NCBI GenBank assembly: GCA_963805645.1
Contig: CAWDVA010000007.1
Location: forward strand, 1-64,000
DNA: 64,000 nt
Direction: 5' to 3'
From: CAVXEH01 sp963805645
Lineage (GTDB): Bacteria; Chloroflexota; Limnocylindria; QHBO01
Each line of letters begins with the position of its first letter. Position 1 is the first letter of the stretch. Shown one piece after another: positions 6,250 through 14,900 of the stretch. The notes beneath the pieces are model-generated. The model made no database searches. It had not been told where the DNA came from and saw nothing but the letters and a program-made list of their open reading frames with translations. Position numbers and translations under genes: made by a program.

Positions 6250-6758
6250 GGGCCTCCTCCGACCGACCCCGGCCGCGGCTCAGCTTGAGGCTGGCGGGGG
6301 GTCGAAGAGGGCCAGCTCGGCTGCATCGGGCGCCTGGAACACGCGCAGCCACCGTCGAGGTCGGCGCGGCGGATCGGGTGGCTGTCCCAGGGCGGTTCAG
6401 AGTTCCGGGCCTCAATGCGCCGCCAGAGTTCCTCGACGGGCGCGTCGAGGTAGTGCAGCTCGACGCCGACACCAAGGCCACGCGCCACGGATCGCATCTC
6501 GTCACGCTCCTCGCGCGCCCAGAGCCCGAAATCGAGGACGACGCTCGGGCCGAGCCGCAGGATCTCCTGGGCGAGGCGCCAGAGCTCGTGTTCGACCTTC
6601 TCCTGGGTGGGCATGTCCCAGGGAGTGGATCCCAGGGCCCAGAGCCATTCATCCTTCGTGAGGCGCACGGCGCCCCGGTCGGCGGCGAGTTGCCGCGCCA
6701 GCGCGGTCTTGCCCGTTCCGGGCAACCCGCAGGTGAGAATCAGTCGGGCCTGGCTCAT
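6228..6758 (-). CDS. P-loop kinase/ATPase (AAA_33-like), 3' frameshift
   Basis: Small nucleotide-binding kinase-like protein. Seen: Walker A GLPGTGKTALA near residue 11, LTKDEWLWAL, VVLDFGLWAREERDE (Walker B region) and HYLDAPVEELWRRI, as in zeta-toxin/APH-linked P-loop kinases. After ADLD the frame becomes low-complexity and even runs into the end of the neighbouring gene. In another frame the sequence continues as WLRVFQAPDAAELALFDPP and stops at 6280, which looks like the true C-terminus. One base is missing near 6352-6356. Real span is probably 6280-6758. Start ATG 6758. Confidence 0.8.
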   Translation of the reverse strand: MSQARLILTCGLPGTGKTALARQLAADRGAVRLTKDEWLWALGSTPWDMPTQEKVEHELWRLAQEILRLGPSVVLDFGLWAREERDEMRSVARGLGVGVELHYLDAPVEELWRRIEARNSEPPWDSHPIRRADLDGGCACSRRPMQPSWPSSTPRQPQAEPRPGSVGGGPQLRFTR

Positions 6759-6926
6759 GGTGTCTCAGCCTAGCGGCTCTATCGCGCTCCCGAGTATCGG
6801 CCATGTCCGGCCGCCCCTCCCGGTCGCTGCGGGCATCGCGACCGTGCCTGGGTGACCAGTCTCGGGCTGGAGGATGCGTGGGAGGAGGCGCTGCAGCTCG
6901 CCGAGTGATGCCACTCTGCGGCCGCC

Positions 6927-8064
6927 TCACGATGTGATCGCGAAGGTTGTCGATGCGGTGCCTGCCGCCCCGGCCAGGGCACACGAAACCTTGACCTGCG
7001 CCGTCCCGGTCCCGGTGTTGGAGGTGACCGTCCAGGTCCAGTTCACGGCGCCGCTTGCCGATGCGGTGTGGGTCTGCAGCAAGGCGGCCACGGTCGAGAC
7101 CCGGCCCGATGGCAGCGTCACCTTGATGGTGCAGGCCGCGCCCGCGGTCGTCGCGGCCGAGACACTCGCGGTCGTGCCACGCACCACCGGGTCCACCACG
7201 CTGGTGATCCGGACCTTGAGCGTGCCGGTCGTCACGGGGGTTGGACGTCGCCACCGGCTGCGGGGTGGCGGATGCCGTGGTCCCGGTGGGTGCCGTCGAC
7301 GCGCCCGCAGAGAGCGGGATGCCGTAGAAGGCGTGGACCCAGTGGATGCCGATATCGGCCTGGGCCTGCGCCAGCGTGATCTGCCCGGCGCACACCTCCC
7401 GCTTGAGGGCGTTCTCGAACGTGTCCTTGACACGGGCACCCGTGTCGCGCCCGTCCGCGAGTGACGCGCTGTACGGCTCGGGCCACAGGTTCGCCGGGTC
7501 CCGTGGCGCGCCGCCCAGCTCGAGCGAGATGAGGTGGTCCTCCTCGTAGTCGGCGGTGCTGGTATCGGTGTAGCCGTACTGGACGATCTGCTGGATCTTC
7601 AGGCTGGTGGTGTAGCTGGAGCTGGGCCGGATGGTGGCCGTCCAGCCGGAGACGCAGATGGTCGAGCCGATGGTCGCCTGCGTGACGTCGGGGTTCAGCG
7701 CGCCCGGCGTGAGCGCCGGATTGGGCTCGCCGGGCAGCCAGCCAATGGCCGTGGCGTTCGGATTCGTCGTCGCGGCCGGCGATGGCAGCGCGGGCGGAGC
7801 GGTGCCCGTTGCTCCGTCGTCGATGTCGAGCGGCCAGGCGGTTGACGACACGGCGGCGGAGGGGGTGGCCAGGGTCGTGGGCGTCGCGGTCGGAGTCGGC
7901 GCCGATGACGAGCTGGCCAGGGCCACCGCACTCGAACCGGCTCCCGGCGACGCCGCGGGGGCAGGCGTTCGTGCCGCTGACGCGACGGCCAGCACCAGGA
8001 AGAGGACCACGACCGCCGCGACGACGGCACGAGCCCTCGGTGTCAGCCGCTGCCACATCGGCAT
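6927..8064 (-). CDS. Secreted HNH-like protein with C-terminal beta domain (frameshifted)
   Basis: Predicted exported protein. Seen: N-terminal membrane segment (AVVAAVVVLFLVLAVASA), a Ser/Thr/Pro-rich linker, then YEEDHLISLELGGAPRDP followed by NLWPEP, the compact HNH-like motif found in many secreted actinobacterial proteins. A C-terminal Thr/Val-rich domain (VTTGTLKVRITSVV to TASTTFAITS) lies in another frame. The break is at a run of five G on the plus strand (7236-7240); six would restore one frame. Start ATG 8064 has AAGGA and GGGGAGG upstream. Nuclease activity is inferred from the motif only. Treat as one gene with a frameshift. Confidence 0.7.
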
Positions 8065-8165
8065 GCGTTCCTTGCCTCCCCTCATCCCGCCGGCTGGCGG
8101 TCGGCCGTAATGGTCGCGCCCCGGAGCCTGGCGCGCACGGCCCCAGCGTTCAATGGGAGGATCGT

Positions 8166-8381
8166 TCAGCAGTCGTCGAGCGAGTCAAAGTTGCGGGCCG
8201 CGTCGCACTCGCCGCAGATCCAGACATCGCCATCGATGTCGGGTGGCTGGCCGGTCCACCACAGGTCGCGGCCGCAGACCGCGCAGGCCATCTCGCCCGG
8301 GCCGGGCATCGGCGCGGCGTCGGGCGCGCGCATCTGTGCCTCGTCGTTCCTCGTCTTCACGGCCGCAGTATCAACGTCCAT
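8166..8381 (-). CDS. Small double zinc-ribbon protein, copy 2
   Basis: 71-aa paralogue of the protein at 2195-2401. Seen: CAVCGRDLWWTGQPPDIDG, then DVWICGECDAARNF; cysteine spacing and the WW, PP and DAARNF residues are kept, while the N-terminus differs. It is followed 36 nt downstream by the PEP-utilising enzyme on the opposite end-on side (same strand order: enzyme is downstream on the right). Function unknown; conservation between two separate loci is the best evidence that it is real. Confidence 0.65.
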   Translation of the reverse strand: MDVDTAAVKTRNDEAQMRAPDAAPMPGPGEMACAVCGRDLWWTGQPPDIDGDVWICGECDAARNFDSLDDC

Positions 8382-8417
8382 CTGTCCGGCTCACGGAATG
8401 AACGCGGCGTGCCGCGC

Positions 8418-10598
8418 CTATGCCGGTTCCACGTTGCCCGTGCTGCCGTCCACGGTGACCCGCATCCCGTCGTGGAGACGGGCCGTTGCGTCGCCGGTAC
8501 CCACCACCGCGGGAATGCCGTACTCGCGGGCCACGATCGACGCGTGGGCCGCGGCGCTGCCCACGTCGGTCACCACCGCGGCGGCCCGCGTGAAGAGCGG
8601 CGTCCAGGCGGGTGCGGTGAACGGCGCAACCAGCACCTCGCCGGGCTGCAGCCGGTCGAACTCCTCCGGTCCGCGGACGATGCGGACCGGGCCGGTGGCC
8701 ACGCCCGGCGAGGCGGGCACGCCGGAGAGGATCGCCCGCGCGGAACGCTTTGCCCCGAACATCGCCGGATAGCTGTCGACCATGCGCTTGAGCATGGGAT
8801 TCCACCTACCGATGGCGATGGGCGGCACCAGCCTGGCCTGCTCCTCGCGCCGCGCCCGCCGAGCGGGCACATCGGCCTCGACAGGCAGGTTGCCGCCGTC
8901 CAGCGCACCGAGGAGCTCGTCGCGGCGGACGAAGAAGACGTCCTCCGCGGTCTCGAGCAGCCCGCGCGTCACGAGCGCCTCGCCCATGCGCACGACGGCG
9001 CGGCGCATGACCGGCCAGGGCAGCGTCCACTCACGCACCTGCTCCTCGCGGATGGAGACCAGGTGCTGCCCGTCCGCGAGCATCCGCTCGAATTCGTGCA
9101 GGCGTCGGGGCGACGCGGCCAGCGCCTCGCGCGCCGCTACCTCGGCGGCCTCGCGCGCCGCGACGGCCCGGCCGTGATCCGCCGTGCCGGTGGGCGACCC
9201 GGCCTGGCGGCCCGGGGCGTACCACCAGTCCAGCGATACCAGGGCGTGCGCCTCGGGATCCGGCGGCGCGTCGATCCCCGCCAGGAGCGGCAGGTGGCTC
9301 CCACCCAGCGTGGGCTCGAGGTGGGTGCGGTAGAACCGCGCCAGGTTGATCTCCATCTTGTAGGCGGCACCGCCCAGGGCCACCACCGAGCCGAAGTACT
9401 CGCCGGCCAAGGCGGCCAGCTCGTCCACCAGCGCCGGCAGCTCGGAGACCGGCAGCTCCTCGACACGCCGCTCGGCATCGGCCACTGCCGCGCGGTATCG
9501 GGGCCGCACGTCCGCCCGCCAGCGCCGCTCCATGATGGGGAAGCTGTGCCGGACGGTTCGCGGGAAGACGCCGCCTGCAGCACGGGGCTCGCGAATGACG
9601 TGCCACAGGATGCTGGGAAGGCTGCGGAGCATGCTTCCTGGTGCGATCCAGTTAAGGGAGTAGAAGTACCAGCCGTTGACGATCACGTGATGCGGCAGCG
9701 GCGCGCGCTGGCCGAGCTCGCGGCGGATGAATGCGTGGAGCCCAACCTCCAGGTCGGAGAGCAGCCACGACTCGAACAGCGGCGTGACCGGCGCGCCGAT
9801 CCACTCGCCGAAGCGCAGCGCCCGGTGGTACATCCCGCGAGCCGGCGACTCCCAGGAGACGACCGGCGGAAGGGCCGTCATGGGTCGGGCCTGCAGTATC
9901 CACAGCGTCCCGTCCGCCTCGACGGCCCACTCGATGTCCTGGGGCCCGCCCCGGGCAACGGCGATGCGCCGCGCCTCGGTCGCCACCGTCAGCGCCTGGC
10001 CCTGATCGATGGCGCGCTCCGCCTCGCGGCGCGGGACCGCCGCTCCGTCCCGGACCACCCACTCGTCACCGATGGCCGCACCGGAGACGAGCGTCTCCCC
10101 CACCCCCCGCACCGCCGTCACGACCACGGCGTCGCGGTCGCCGCTGATCGGGTCGGCTGTCAGCGCAACGCCGGCGGCCGCGGGCGCCACCATGCGCTGG
10201 ACGATGATGGCGAGCCGCGCACCGTCCGTTGGGCCGTAGGCCGTGGCGCGGGCGGCGCCGGCACTGGCCAGCACCCGGTCGGCGGCCGCCCCGAGCCCGT
10301 CCGGCGGCACGTCCAGGACGGTCTCGAACATGCCGGCGAACGAGCGCTCCGCCCCATCCTCGGCCACGCCGCTCGAGCGCACCGCGAAGGGACCGTCGCC
10401 GAGGGTCTCGACGACGGTCGCGAGGAGCTCCTGGCGCCGTTCGGCCGTCAACCCCGAGACGCCGGTGCTGAGCACGACGCCCTCCGGCACCCTGGCCCCC
10501 AGGGCGAAGAGCTCCCCGATGCCCGCCGCCTTACCCCCCACGCGGGACGAGTCCGCCATGCGCACGTCCCTGAGCTGACGGATGAGGTCCGCGGTCAT
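8418..10598 (-). CDS. PEP-utilising enzyme, rifampin-phosphotransferase/PEP-synthase-like
   Basis: Three-part dikinase layout. Seen: N-terminal ATP-grasp-like PPDK domain (VGGKAAGIGELFALGARVPE, FAVRSSGVAEDG, IEWAVEADGTLWILQARP), a middle alpha-helical region of about 300 residues, and a C-terminal swivelling phosphohistidine domain with AAAHASIVAREYGIPAVVGT, active histidine near H685. Length 726 aa is shorter than PEP synthase or classical rifampin phosphotransferase. The middle domain lacks a PEP/pyruvate-binding TIM barrel, which favours a phosphotransferase acting on another acceptor. The ATG overlaps the tetR stop by 4 nt, so a TetR repressor controls it, as expected for a drug- or metabolite-induced enzyme. 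Substrate unproven. Confidence 0.75.
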   Translation of the reverse strand: MTADLIRQLRDVRMADSSRVGGKAAGIGELFALGARVPEGVVLSTGVSGLTAERRQELLATVVETLGDGPFAVRSSGVAEDGAERSFAGMFETVLDVPPDGLGAAADRVLASAGAARATAYGPTDGARLAIIVQRMVAPAAAGVALTADPISGDRDAVVVTAVRGVGETLVSGAAIGDEWVVRDGAAVPRREAERAIDQGQALTVATEARRIAVARGGPQDIEWAVEADGTLWILQARPMTALPPVVSWESPARGMYHRALRFGEWIGAPVTPLFESWLLSDLEVGLHAFIRRELGQRAPLPHHVIVNGWYFYSLNWIAPGSMLRSLPSILWHVIREPRAAGGVFPRTVRHSFPIMERRWRADVRPRYRAAVADAERRVEELPVSELPALVDELAALAGEYFGSVVALGGAAYKMEINLARFYRTHLEPTLGGSHLPLLAGIDAPPDPEAHALVSLDWWYAPGRQAGSPTGTADHGRAVAAREAAEVAAREALAASPRRLHEFERMLADGQHLVSIREEQVREWTLPWPVMRRAVVRMGEALVTRGLLETAEDVFFVRRDELLGALDGGNLPVEADVPARRARREEQARLVPPIAIGRWNPMLKRMVDSYPAMFGAKRSARAILSGVPASPGVATGPVRIVRGPEEFDRLQPGEVLVAPFTAPAWTPLFTRAAAVVTDVGSAAAHASIVAREYGIPAVVGTGDATARLHDGMRVTVDGSTGNVEPA

Positions 10599-11206
10599 GC
10601 CTGCTCCTTCGCGCCGTCGGCGATCAGCGCCCGCACGGCCCAGTCAAGGTCGTCGGCAGCCTGCTCGGCCGAGCAGCCCAGGTCGTCGCGCCAGGTGCGA
10701 AACGCCGCCATACCGGTGAGGACCACCAGCAGCCGCGTGAGCCGCTCCCGGTCGATGGCAGCGTCCGGCGACACGATGGCCTCCGCGATCTTCCGCGTGA
10801 GCGCGATCCGGCCGGGCATGCTGGCCCGTCGTGCCTCCCGTCCCGCCGGGCTGGCCATGGCCGCCCACTCCCCGTCGCCCAGGGCATCGAGGCTGGCGAA
10901 CTGCCTCCGGATGCCCGGCTTGAGCTCGTCGAGCGAGGCGGGCATGGGCGGCCGCGCGGCTGCGCTGCGGTACACGACGTGGGAATACAGGGCCGCGAAG
11001 AGGTCCGCCTTCGTCCGGAAGTGGCGGTAGACCGTGGGGACCGAGACCTCCGCCTCCCGCGCGATGGCGGGAATCGACGCGGTCGCCAGCCCGCTCGCCG
11101 CCACGCGGACCGTGGCGTCCAGGATGCGACGGCGGGTCTCCTCTGCCTGCTCTTCCCGCAGCGCGCTGTGATACTCGCGCCGCAAAGGCTTAGCGATACG
11201 GTTCAT
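10595..11206 (-). CDS. TetR-family transcriptional regulator
   Basis: Homodimeric repressor, 203 aa. Seen: N-terminal HTH (RRRILDATVRVAASG, IAREAEVSVPTVYRHFRTKA, DLFAALYSH), then an all-helical ligand-binding domain of about 140 residues. It ends in ATGA shared with the downstream enzyme gene, so both are one operon. The start codon lies inside a perfect inverted repeat (11199-11225), and TATATT is 6 nt before the ATG, which suggests a leaderless message whose start site is covered by the repressor. Ligand unknown. Confidence 0.88.
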   Translation of the reverse strand: MNRIAKPLRREYHSALREEQAEETRRRILDATVRVAASGLATASIPAIAREAEVSVPTVYRHFRTKADLFAALYSHVVYRSAAARPPMPASLDELKPGIRRQFASLDALGDGEWAAMASPAGREARRASMPGRIALTRKIAEAIVSPDAAIDRERLTRLLVVLTGMAAFRTWRDDLGCSAEQAADDLDWAVRALIADGAKEQA

Positions 11207-11225
11207 CTTGGGAATATATGAACCG
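11199..11225 (-). promoter_or_regulatory. TetR operator overlapping the tetR start codon
   Basis: CGGTTCAT and ATGAACCG form perfect 8-bp arms with an 11-nt spacer. The spacer holds the likely -10 (TATATT, 11218-11213), and the left arm contains the start codon. Binding would block transcription start. Autoregulation is inferred from position. Confidence 0.7.
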
Positions 11226-11342
11226 TGTCAACTCACAGAGAGCTAGCCGCGGAGCTACCGCGCGCCCACGGCGCCCGGCGGGCGATGGTCAATCTAGCGC
11301 CCGGGGTTGTGGCCGTGTGCGACATCGGTCCACCCCGTGGCT

Positions 11343-11468
11343 CCAACCAGATTGGTGCTACGACTCCCGAACGGGATCCAGGGGTGTGTTGGCGTGCTAC
11401 GCCACCAGCCCGGTTGGTGCATCGGCCAGTCCAACGCCGGTCGAGGGTCGCAGTGCCAACCTCATTGG
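11343..11468 (+). repeat. Triple inverted-repeat element T2 (CCAAY type)
   Basis: Sites start at 11343 (CCAAC-CAG-ATTGG), 11404 (CCAGC-CCG-GTTGG) and 11456 (CCAAC-CTC-ATTGG), spaced 61 and 52 bp. Flanks TGCTACGAC after the first and GTCGCAGTG before the third are inverted counterparts. It lies alone between tetR and the VOC gene. The half-site type matches that around the XRE gene near 16 kb. Confidence 0.78.
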
Positions 11469-11496
11469 AAACGCGCCCGGGAGCCGCGGGCCGGGC

Positions 11497-11910
11497 CTAG
11501 CTGCTCAGCTCCCAGCAGTTCCCGCTCGGATCCGCGAAGGTCATGGTGCGTGATCCCCAGGGCCGGTCCGTTGGCCCGTTCAACGCTTGCACGCCGATCT
11601 CCCGGAGGCGCGCCGCCACCGCATCCACGTCGGTCACGATGAGCGTGAGCATCATCCGTGCCGGCGTACCCGCAGCACCCACCGGCGCGGGGTCAAGCAG
11701 CTCCTCGAGACCCTTGCGCACGTTGAGGTTGATGAACACCTCGCCCGGGAAGCGGAAGGTGCAGGTTTCGTCGCTCTCGTCCACGATGGGCATTCCGAAC
11801 ACGTCGATGTACCACTGCCGCGCCGTGGGCAGGTCGTCGACGATGGGGGTGACCGCAAAGAAGCGCTTGGCCCAGGCCGGGGTCGCGGGCTGTTCCGCGG
11901 GCTGTTCCAT
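11497..11910 (-). CDS. VOC/glyoxalase-fold protein
   Basis: Single-domain vicinal-oxygen-chelate protein, 137 aa. Seen: FFAVTPIVDDLPTARQWY opening, FPGEVFINLNVRKG, MMLTLIVTDVDAVAARLRE and FADPSGNCWEL ending. The closing glutamate and the DPSGN turn are standard. Such proteins bind metals or small drugs; no substrate can be assigned. GAGGAG lies 7-12 nt before the ATG. The gene is monocistronic and precedes element T2 on the map. Confidence 0.85.
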   Translation of the reverse strand: MEQPAEQPATPAWAKRFFAVTPIVDDLPTARQWYIDVFGMPIVDESDETCTFRFPGEVFINLNVRKGLEELLDPAPVGAAGTPARMMLTLIVTDVDAVAARLREIGVQALNGPTDRPWGSRTMTFADPSGNCWELSS

Positions 11911-12019
11911 GGAACTCTCCTCGTGGGATCCTCCGGCAGTCTAGACGGACACGCCACCCGGAAATCATCGGCTCATTCCTGACGGATCGTGGACGCATGC
12001 GCCTGCTACCCTGCCGCGC

Positions 12020-12517
12020 ATGCAAGCCGATGAGATCCGCGCCCTCTACGCGTACGACCGATGGGCCACCAGGCGCGTCCTGGCGCAGCTCCCCGGGCTG
12101 GATCCCGAGGTCTGGTCGCGGACCAACGTGGTCGACGAGCGAGGGCTCGGCGGGATCCTGGTCCACCAGCTGGGTGCGGCACAGCGCTGGCGCCATGGGT
12201 TCATGGAGGACGGCAAGACGCCGCGTCCGGAGCGCGAGCCCCTTCCATCGATCGACGAGCTGATCACGATGTACGACGTGGAGTGGCGTGAGACCGACGC
12301 CTGGCTGCCGACTCTCACCGACGACTTCCTCTACCGCAAGGAGGATGGGGTACCGGTCTGGCAGATGCTCCTCCACGTGGTGAACCACGGGACGCAGCAC
12401 CGGTCGGAGGCCGCCGCGCTGCTCACTGCGGAGGGCCGATCCCCCGGGGACCTGGACATGATCTTCTGGGCCGAGGAGCTGGCCGCGCGCGAGGCGGGCG
12501 CCGGCGCGGGGGCCTAG
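12020..12517 (+). CDS. DinB-family protein
   Basis: Four-helix-bundle metal protein of the DinB/YfiT superfamily, 165 aa; members are thiol-dependent transferases or stress-induced proteins. Seen: LYAYDRWATRRVLAQL opening, and a metal triad at H49 (LVHQLG) with H123 and H127 (VNHGTQHRSE). The start ATG follows TACCCT by 7 nt, so leaderless expression is likely. It precedes the FAD oxidoreductase gene by 61 nt; that gene has its own -10 box. Confidence 0.85.
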   Translation: MQADEIRALYAYDRWATRRVLAQLPGLDPEVWSRTNVVDERGLGGILVHQLGAAQRWRHGFMEDGKTPRPEREPLPSIDELITMYDVEWRETDAWLPTLTDDFLYRKEDGVPVWQMLLHVVNHGTQHRSEAAALLTAEGRSPGDLDMIFWAEELAAREAGAGAGA

Positions 12518-12578
12518 GAACGCGGCAGGCTCGCGACGCCAGGTCCCGCGCGGCGGCTCCGACGAGTACGCTCTCAGC

Positions 12579-13700
12579 ATGGGAGATGCGGCTCGCCCCA
12601 CAGAGGTGGTGATCATCGGCGGCGGGATCGTGGGCACCTCGGCGGCTGCCTTCCTGGCGGATGCCGGGGTGCAGGTGACCCTGGTCGAGCGCGAGGGCCT
12701 CGCATCGGGTGCCTCGGGCGCCAACCAGGGGATCGTCCAGCACCCCTTCGACGCGGTGCTGGACCCGCTCTACCACGACACGGTCGCCCTCTACCGGGAC
12801 CTGTCGGTCCCCGGATCGGGCTTCCGCATGCCCGATGAGCCCGCCGGCATGCTGTTCGTGTCCCCGGACGAGGCGGTGGCCCGTGCCGAGGCGGCGGAGA
12901 TATCGGCCACCTTCGACCACGTCCGGACCGATGTCATCGGCGGCGCCGACCTGCACCGCCTGGATCCCGCGCTCGCGGACGGACTGTGGGCCTGCCGCGC
13001 CGATATCGGCTACCCGGTGGCCCCGGGAGCCTCCACGTACGCCTACGCCACGCGGGCGGAGTCACGGGGGGCCGTGATCCGCCAGGGGCGCGCGGCAACC
13101 ATCGCCGTCGAGGGCGGCGTCGTGGCCGGCGTGGAGGTCGCCGGGCGCCCAATTCCCGCCGATGCCGTGCTGGTTGCGGCGGGCCCCTGGACCTCGGATC
13201 TGCTCTCGCCGCTGGGCCGGGCCGTGCCCATTGCCGCGCGCTGGGGCGTGATCGTGGAGGCGGACGTCGCCGCTCCACCGCGGCACATCCTGGAGGAGGC
13301 GGGCATCGGCTCCATGCTGGCCGGGGGAGAGACGGCCCCGGAGCAGGACTTCAGCCTGGTCCCGTTCCCGGACACGAGCGCGGTGGGGTCCACCTTCCTC
13401 GCCGGGGAGCCGGTGCCGGAGCAATGGATCGAGCGGATCCTCACCCGCGCCGTGCAGTTCGTGCCCGGCGTCGAGGACGCGCCCATCCGATCCGTCCGCG
13501 CCTGTGCCCGACCCATGAGCGTCGACGGCCGGCCGCTCATTGGCGCGGTCCCGGGCGTCGCGGGGCTGTTCGTATGCGCGGGACATGGCCCGTGGGGGAT
13601 CTCGACCGGGCCGGCATCGGCCTGGCTGGTCACCGACGCCATCCTCGGCCGCGACCCGTTCATCGCGCCCGAGCTGGATCCCGCCCGCTTCCTGTCCTAG
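12579..13700 (+). CDS. FAD-dependent amine/amino-acid oxidoreductase (DAO family)
   Basis: 373-aa flavoprotein. Seen: Rossmann dinucleotide motif VVIIGGGIVGTSAAAFLADAG at the N-terminus, then ASGASGANQG (FAD contact), and near the C-terminus RPMSVDGRPLIGAVPG and CAGHGPWGISTGPAS, which form the second FAD-contact of the DAO fold. Members oxidise amines or D-amino acids, in this size class often with H2O2 release. No partner gene is adjacent. TACGCT lies 6 nt before the ATG. Substrate unknown. Confidence 0.88.
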   Translation: MGDAARPTEVVIIGGGIVGTSAAAFLADAGVQVTLVEREGLASGASGANQGIVQHPFDAVLDPLYHDTVALYRDLSVPGSGFRMPDEPAGMLFVSPDEAVARAEAAEISATFDHVRTDVIGGADLHRLDPALADGLWACRADIGYPVAPGASTYAYATRAESRGAVIRQGRAATIAVEGGVVAGVEVAGRPIPADAVLVAAGPWTSDLLSPLGRAVPIAARWGVIVEADVAAPPRHILEEAGIGSMLAGGETAPEQDFSLVPFPDTSAVGSTFLAGEPVPEQWIERILTRAVQFVPGVEDAPIRSVRACARPMSVDGRPLIGAVPGVAGLFVCAGHGPWGISTGPASAWLVTDAILGRDPFIAPELDPARFLS

Positions 13701-14024
13701 GCATCCCGCGCGGCGCCGCGGGCCCTGCGCCTGGGCCCCGGACGAGGTGCATCCGGCGCACCCTACGACCGTTGGCTGCTCCGCCGCCGCTCCTCTCCCG
13801 GTCGCCCGGTGCACGAGACGGACCGAACGACCGCGGAACGCCCATCTGCCGAGCCTCGCCGGTCACACGGTGCGCTCCGTGCACACGGGCGGCACATGAG
13901 CGGCGAAGACCGGGGGCAGACGGGCGGCGCCCTAGAGGTGCCCGCGGAACCGATGCGCCGGTTGGGCCGTCTGGACGGGCAGGAACCGCTCGACCGCTCC
14001 ACCCTGCCGCCACGAGGTGCTCCT
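13701..14024. other. Intergenic region without a supported gene
   Basis: 324 nt between the oxidoreductase and SIMPL genes. I see no conserved protein, repeat or promoter I can support; the last bases provide GAGGTG as ribosome binding site for the next gene. Confidence 0.5.
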
Positions 14025-14807
14025 ATGACACTCCCCCGCTCCACCTTCGCCCGGACCGTGCTCGTCGGCGCCATCGTTCTGGCCATCCTGGCGCTCAGCG
14101 CGCTCAACCTCGGCGCCTGGCAGTCCATCGCCCGGGCCACGACCACCACCCTGCCGGTCACCACGGCCAGCGGCGCGCCGGTGCCCGGGATCACCGTCCA
14201 GGGCGTCGGCAGGATCACGCTCACGCCGGACCTGGCGACCATCAGCGTGGGGGTCCAATCGGAGGCATCCACGGCGGCCAAGGCCCAGTCCGCCGCCAGT
14301 GCGGCCATGACCAGGATCATCGACGCGGTGAAGAAGGCCGGCGTGGCCGATGTTGACCTCAAGAGCCAGTGGATCTCGCTCCAGCCGGAGTACGACTACG
14401 CGTCCGGCGGGTCGACCCGGCGCGTCACCGGCTACCAGGCCAACCAGGCGCTGGCCATCAAGGTGCGGAAGATCGAGACCACCGGCGCGGTGATCGACGC
14501 CGCCGTCGGCGCCGGTGCCACGCAGGTTTCCGGCATCAGCTTCTCCGTGGCCGATCCCACCGAGGCCACCGCCCGGGCCCGAAGCGCGGCCATCGCCGAT
14601 GCGAAGAAGCGCGCCACTGCGCTGGCCCAGGCCGCCGGTGTCGCACTGGGCTCGCTCCTGACCGTCACCGAGGTGTCTGCTCCCTCGCCGGTTCCCTACC
14701 TGGCCGGTGATCTCCGGGCAACGCCCAGGACGCGGCCACGCCCGGTCCAGACCGGCACCACCGACCTGGAGGTGACCGTCACGGCCACCTTCGCCATCGG
14801 CGCGTGA
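14025..14807 (+). CDS. SIMPL-domain (DUF541) secreted or membrane-anchored protein
   Basis: 260-aa protein of the SIMPL family, periplasmic/extracellular proteins linked to oxidative stress in other bacteria. Seen: N-terminal hydrophobic segment (TVLVGAIVLAILALSALNLG), then VQGVGRITLTPDLATISVGV, a Ala/Lys-rich helix, YQANQALAIKVRKIE, ISFSVADPTEATARARSAA, and a C-terminal VTVTATFAIGA. The order of these blocks is that of DUF541. The ATG at 14025 has GAGGTG upstream and begins right at the signal; longer in-frame starts give a non-conserved extension. Confidence 0.88.
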   Translation: MTLPRSTFARTVLVGAIVLAILALSALNLGAWQSIARATTTTLPVTTASGAPVPGITVQGVGRITLTPDLATISVGVQSEASTAAKAQSAASAAMTRIIDAVKKAGVADVDLKSQWISLQPEYDYASGGSTRRVTGYQANQALAIKVRKIETTGAVIDAAVGAGATQVSGISFSVADPTEATARARSAAIADAKKRATALAQAAGVALGSLLTVTEVSAPSPVPYLAGDLRATPRTRPRPVQTGTTDLEVTVTATFAIGA

Positions 14808-14900
14808 GGCGGTCGTCCGACCCTTGACAGGACCGACCCGCGGACGGAGCGTCACGGGGAAGGGGCGCGCGGGTCGCCGCCCTGCAGGGAGGACCTACGA

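Noticed and set aside
7782..11030. Very long open frame on the plus strand across the dikinase and tetR genes
   Set aside because: It is antisense to two clear genes with catalytic motifs; its translation is Arg/Ala/His-rich with no conserved pattern. High GC makes such frames common.
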